Source: Bacteroidota bacterium (GTDB taxonomy: Bacteria > Bacteroidota > Bacteroidia > Bacteroidales > JAKIYJ01). Taken from it: a stretch of DNA of 14,849 bases. The stretch spans positions 1-14,849 of the forward strand of contig JAKIYJ010000011.1 in the NCBI GenBank assembly GCA_022708585.1, written 5' to 3'. Both the position numbers and the translations under genes were made by a program. The notes below the pieces were generated by a model that saw only the letters and a list, made by a program, of their open reading frames with translations, was not told the origin of the DNA and searched no databases. Shown here one piece after another: positions 13,975 to 14,849 of the stretch (its first letter is position 1; every line of letters begins with the position of its first letter).

Positions 13975-14849
13975 ATGGCAAAAGATATTATTTTTGAATT
14001 TAAAGCACGTGAAGCATTGAAATCTGGCGTAGATGCCTTGACAAATGCTGTTAAAGTAACATTAGGACCCAGAGGTCGTAATGTCATTATTGACAAAAAA
14101 TATGGCGCTCCTGCTATTTCAAAAGATGGTGTTACCGTTGCAAAGGAAATCGAGTTGAAAGATCCAGTTGAAAATATGGGTGCTCAATTAGTTAAAGAAG
14201 TAGCTTCTAAAACTGCTGATATGGCTGGTGATGGCACTACTACTGCAACTGTTCTTGCTCAATCAATTATTGCAACTGGTTTAAAAAATGTTACAGCTGG
14301 TGCCAATCCTATGGATTTAAAACGTGGAATTGATAAAGCAGTTCGATCTGTTATTGAAAACCTCAAAAAACAATCCCAGACTATAGGTGAAAGTAGCGAA
14401 AAAATTGAACAGGTGGCTGCTATCTCAGCTAATAATGACAATGCAATTGGTAAAATTATCGCAGAAGCGATGGCAAAAGTTGGTAAAGAAGGTGTTATAA
14501 CTATCGAAGAAGCCAAAGGCACAGAAACCGAAGTTAAAATAGTAGAAGGTATGCAATTCGATCGTGGTTACATTTCACCTTATTTTGTTACCGATACCGA
14601 AAAAATGGAAACAGTTTTTGAAAATCCTTATATTCTTATTTACGACAAGAAAATTTCAGGAATGAAGGATTTTCTCCCAATTCTTGAAAAGGTTGTTCAA
14701 ACAGGACGTCCATTGGTTATTATAGCTGAAGATGTTGAAGGAGAAGCTCTTGCAACTTTGGTTGTTAATAAGTTGCGCGGTTCTTTGAAAATTGCTGCTG
14801 TGAAAGCACCCGGATTTGGAGATCGTAGAAAGGAAATGCTTGAAGATAT
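13975..14849 (+). CDS. groEL: Chaperonin GroEL (Hsp60), 5' part, cut by window end
   Basis: The first 291 codons of the 60-kDa chaperonin, open to the last base of the window. It starts MAKDIIFEFKAREALKSGVD and shows the nucleotide-binding residues expected in the equatorial domain: TLGPRGRNV (29-37), SKDGVTVAKE with D51, and AGDGTTTATVLAQ with D86. The apical domain begins near residue 190 (EGMQFDRGYISPYF). Reading is uninterrupted. The catalytic aspartate of the C-terminal equatorial part and the tail lie outside the window. It forms an operon with groES. Confidence 0.98.
   Translation, partial: MAKDIIFEFKAREALKSGVDALTNAVKVTLGPRGRNVIIDKKYGAPAISKDGVTVAKEIELKDPVENMGAQLVKEVASKTADMAGDGTTTATVLAQSIIATGLKNVTAGANPMDLKRGIDKAVRSVIENLKKQSQTIGESSEKIEQVAAISANNDNAIGKIIAEAMAKVGKEGVITIEEAKGTETEVKIVEGMQFDRGYISPYFVTDTEKMETVFENPYILIYDKKISGMKDFLPILEKVVQTGRPLVIIAEDVEGEALATLVVNKLRGSLKIAAVKAPGFGDRRKEMLED

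Noticed and set aside
14259..14522. 87-aa antisense frame inside groEL
   Set aside because: Shadow of the groEL coding sequence; groEL motifs are intact on + throughout.

Overview
This window looks like a chromosomal segment of an AT-rich member of the Bacteroidota. The support is the gene content, namely a large TolB-like/outer-membrane-barrel fusion, a long YidC with the family's periplasmic domain, and an orphan LuxE-like adenylating enzyme. Further support comes from several Bacteroidota-type -7 boxes (TAnnTTTG) and the general lack of Shine-Dalgarno sequences. The genus cannot be told from the sequence alone.

Layout, left to right: (1) a cation diffusion facilitator efflux pump on +, ending at a bidirectional terminator hairpin shared with a convergent LuxE-like acyl-adenylating protein on -; (2) divergent from the latter, a small predicted lipoprotein with an Asp-rich possible Ca-binding loop; (3) an overlapping response regulator/histidine kinase pair of the OmpR/PhoR type; (4) a U32-family protein (TrhP-like, probable tRNA hydroxylation); (5) a 466-bp gap holding a MITE-like element and a tandem/dispersed repeat; (6) a two-gene unit of a 1104-aa secreted TolB-propeller plus outer-membrane barrel protein and an M20 amidohydrolase; (7) a 351-bp gap with a repeat-element copy; (8) yidC; (9) a 701-bp gap with a second MITE-like copy, a second composite repeat copy and a possible operator; (10) groES and the first 291 codons of groEL, cut by the window end.

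The genes are mostly housekeeping or envelope functions: metal efflux, signalling, tRNA modification, outer-membrane and inner-membrane biogenesis, and protein folding. No defence system, CRISPR array, phage module, intact transposase or RNA gene was found. What is not explained by known genes lies in the three long intergenic gaps. Two related non-coding repeat families recur there. One is a 143/145-bp AT-rich element with imperfect terminal inverted repeats, whose end motif also appears in the terminator hairpin after the first gene. The other is a composite repeat with a conserved left module and a hairpin-bearing right module. These are the best candidates for undescribed biology here, although decayed insertion-sequence ends remain the simplest explanation.
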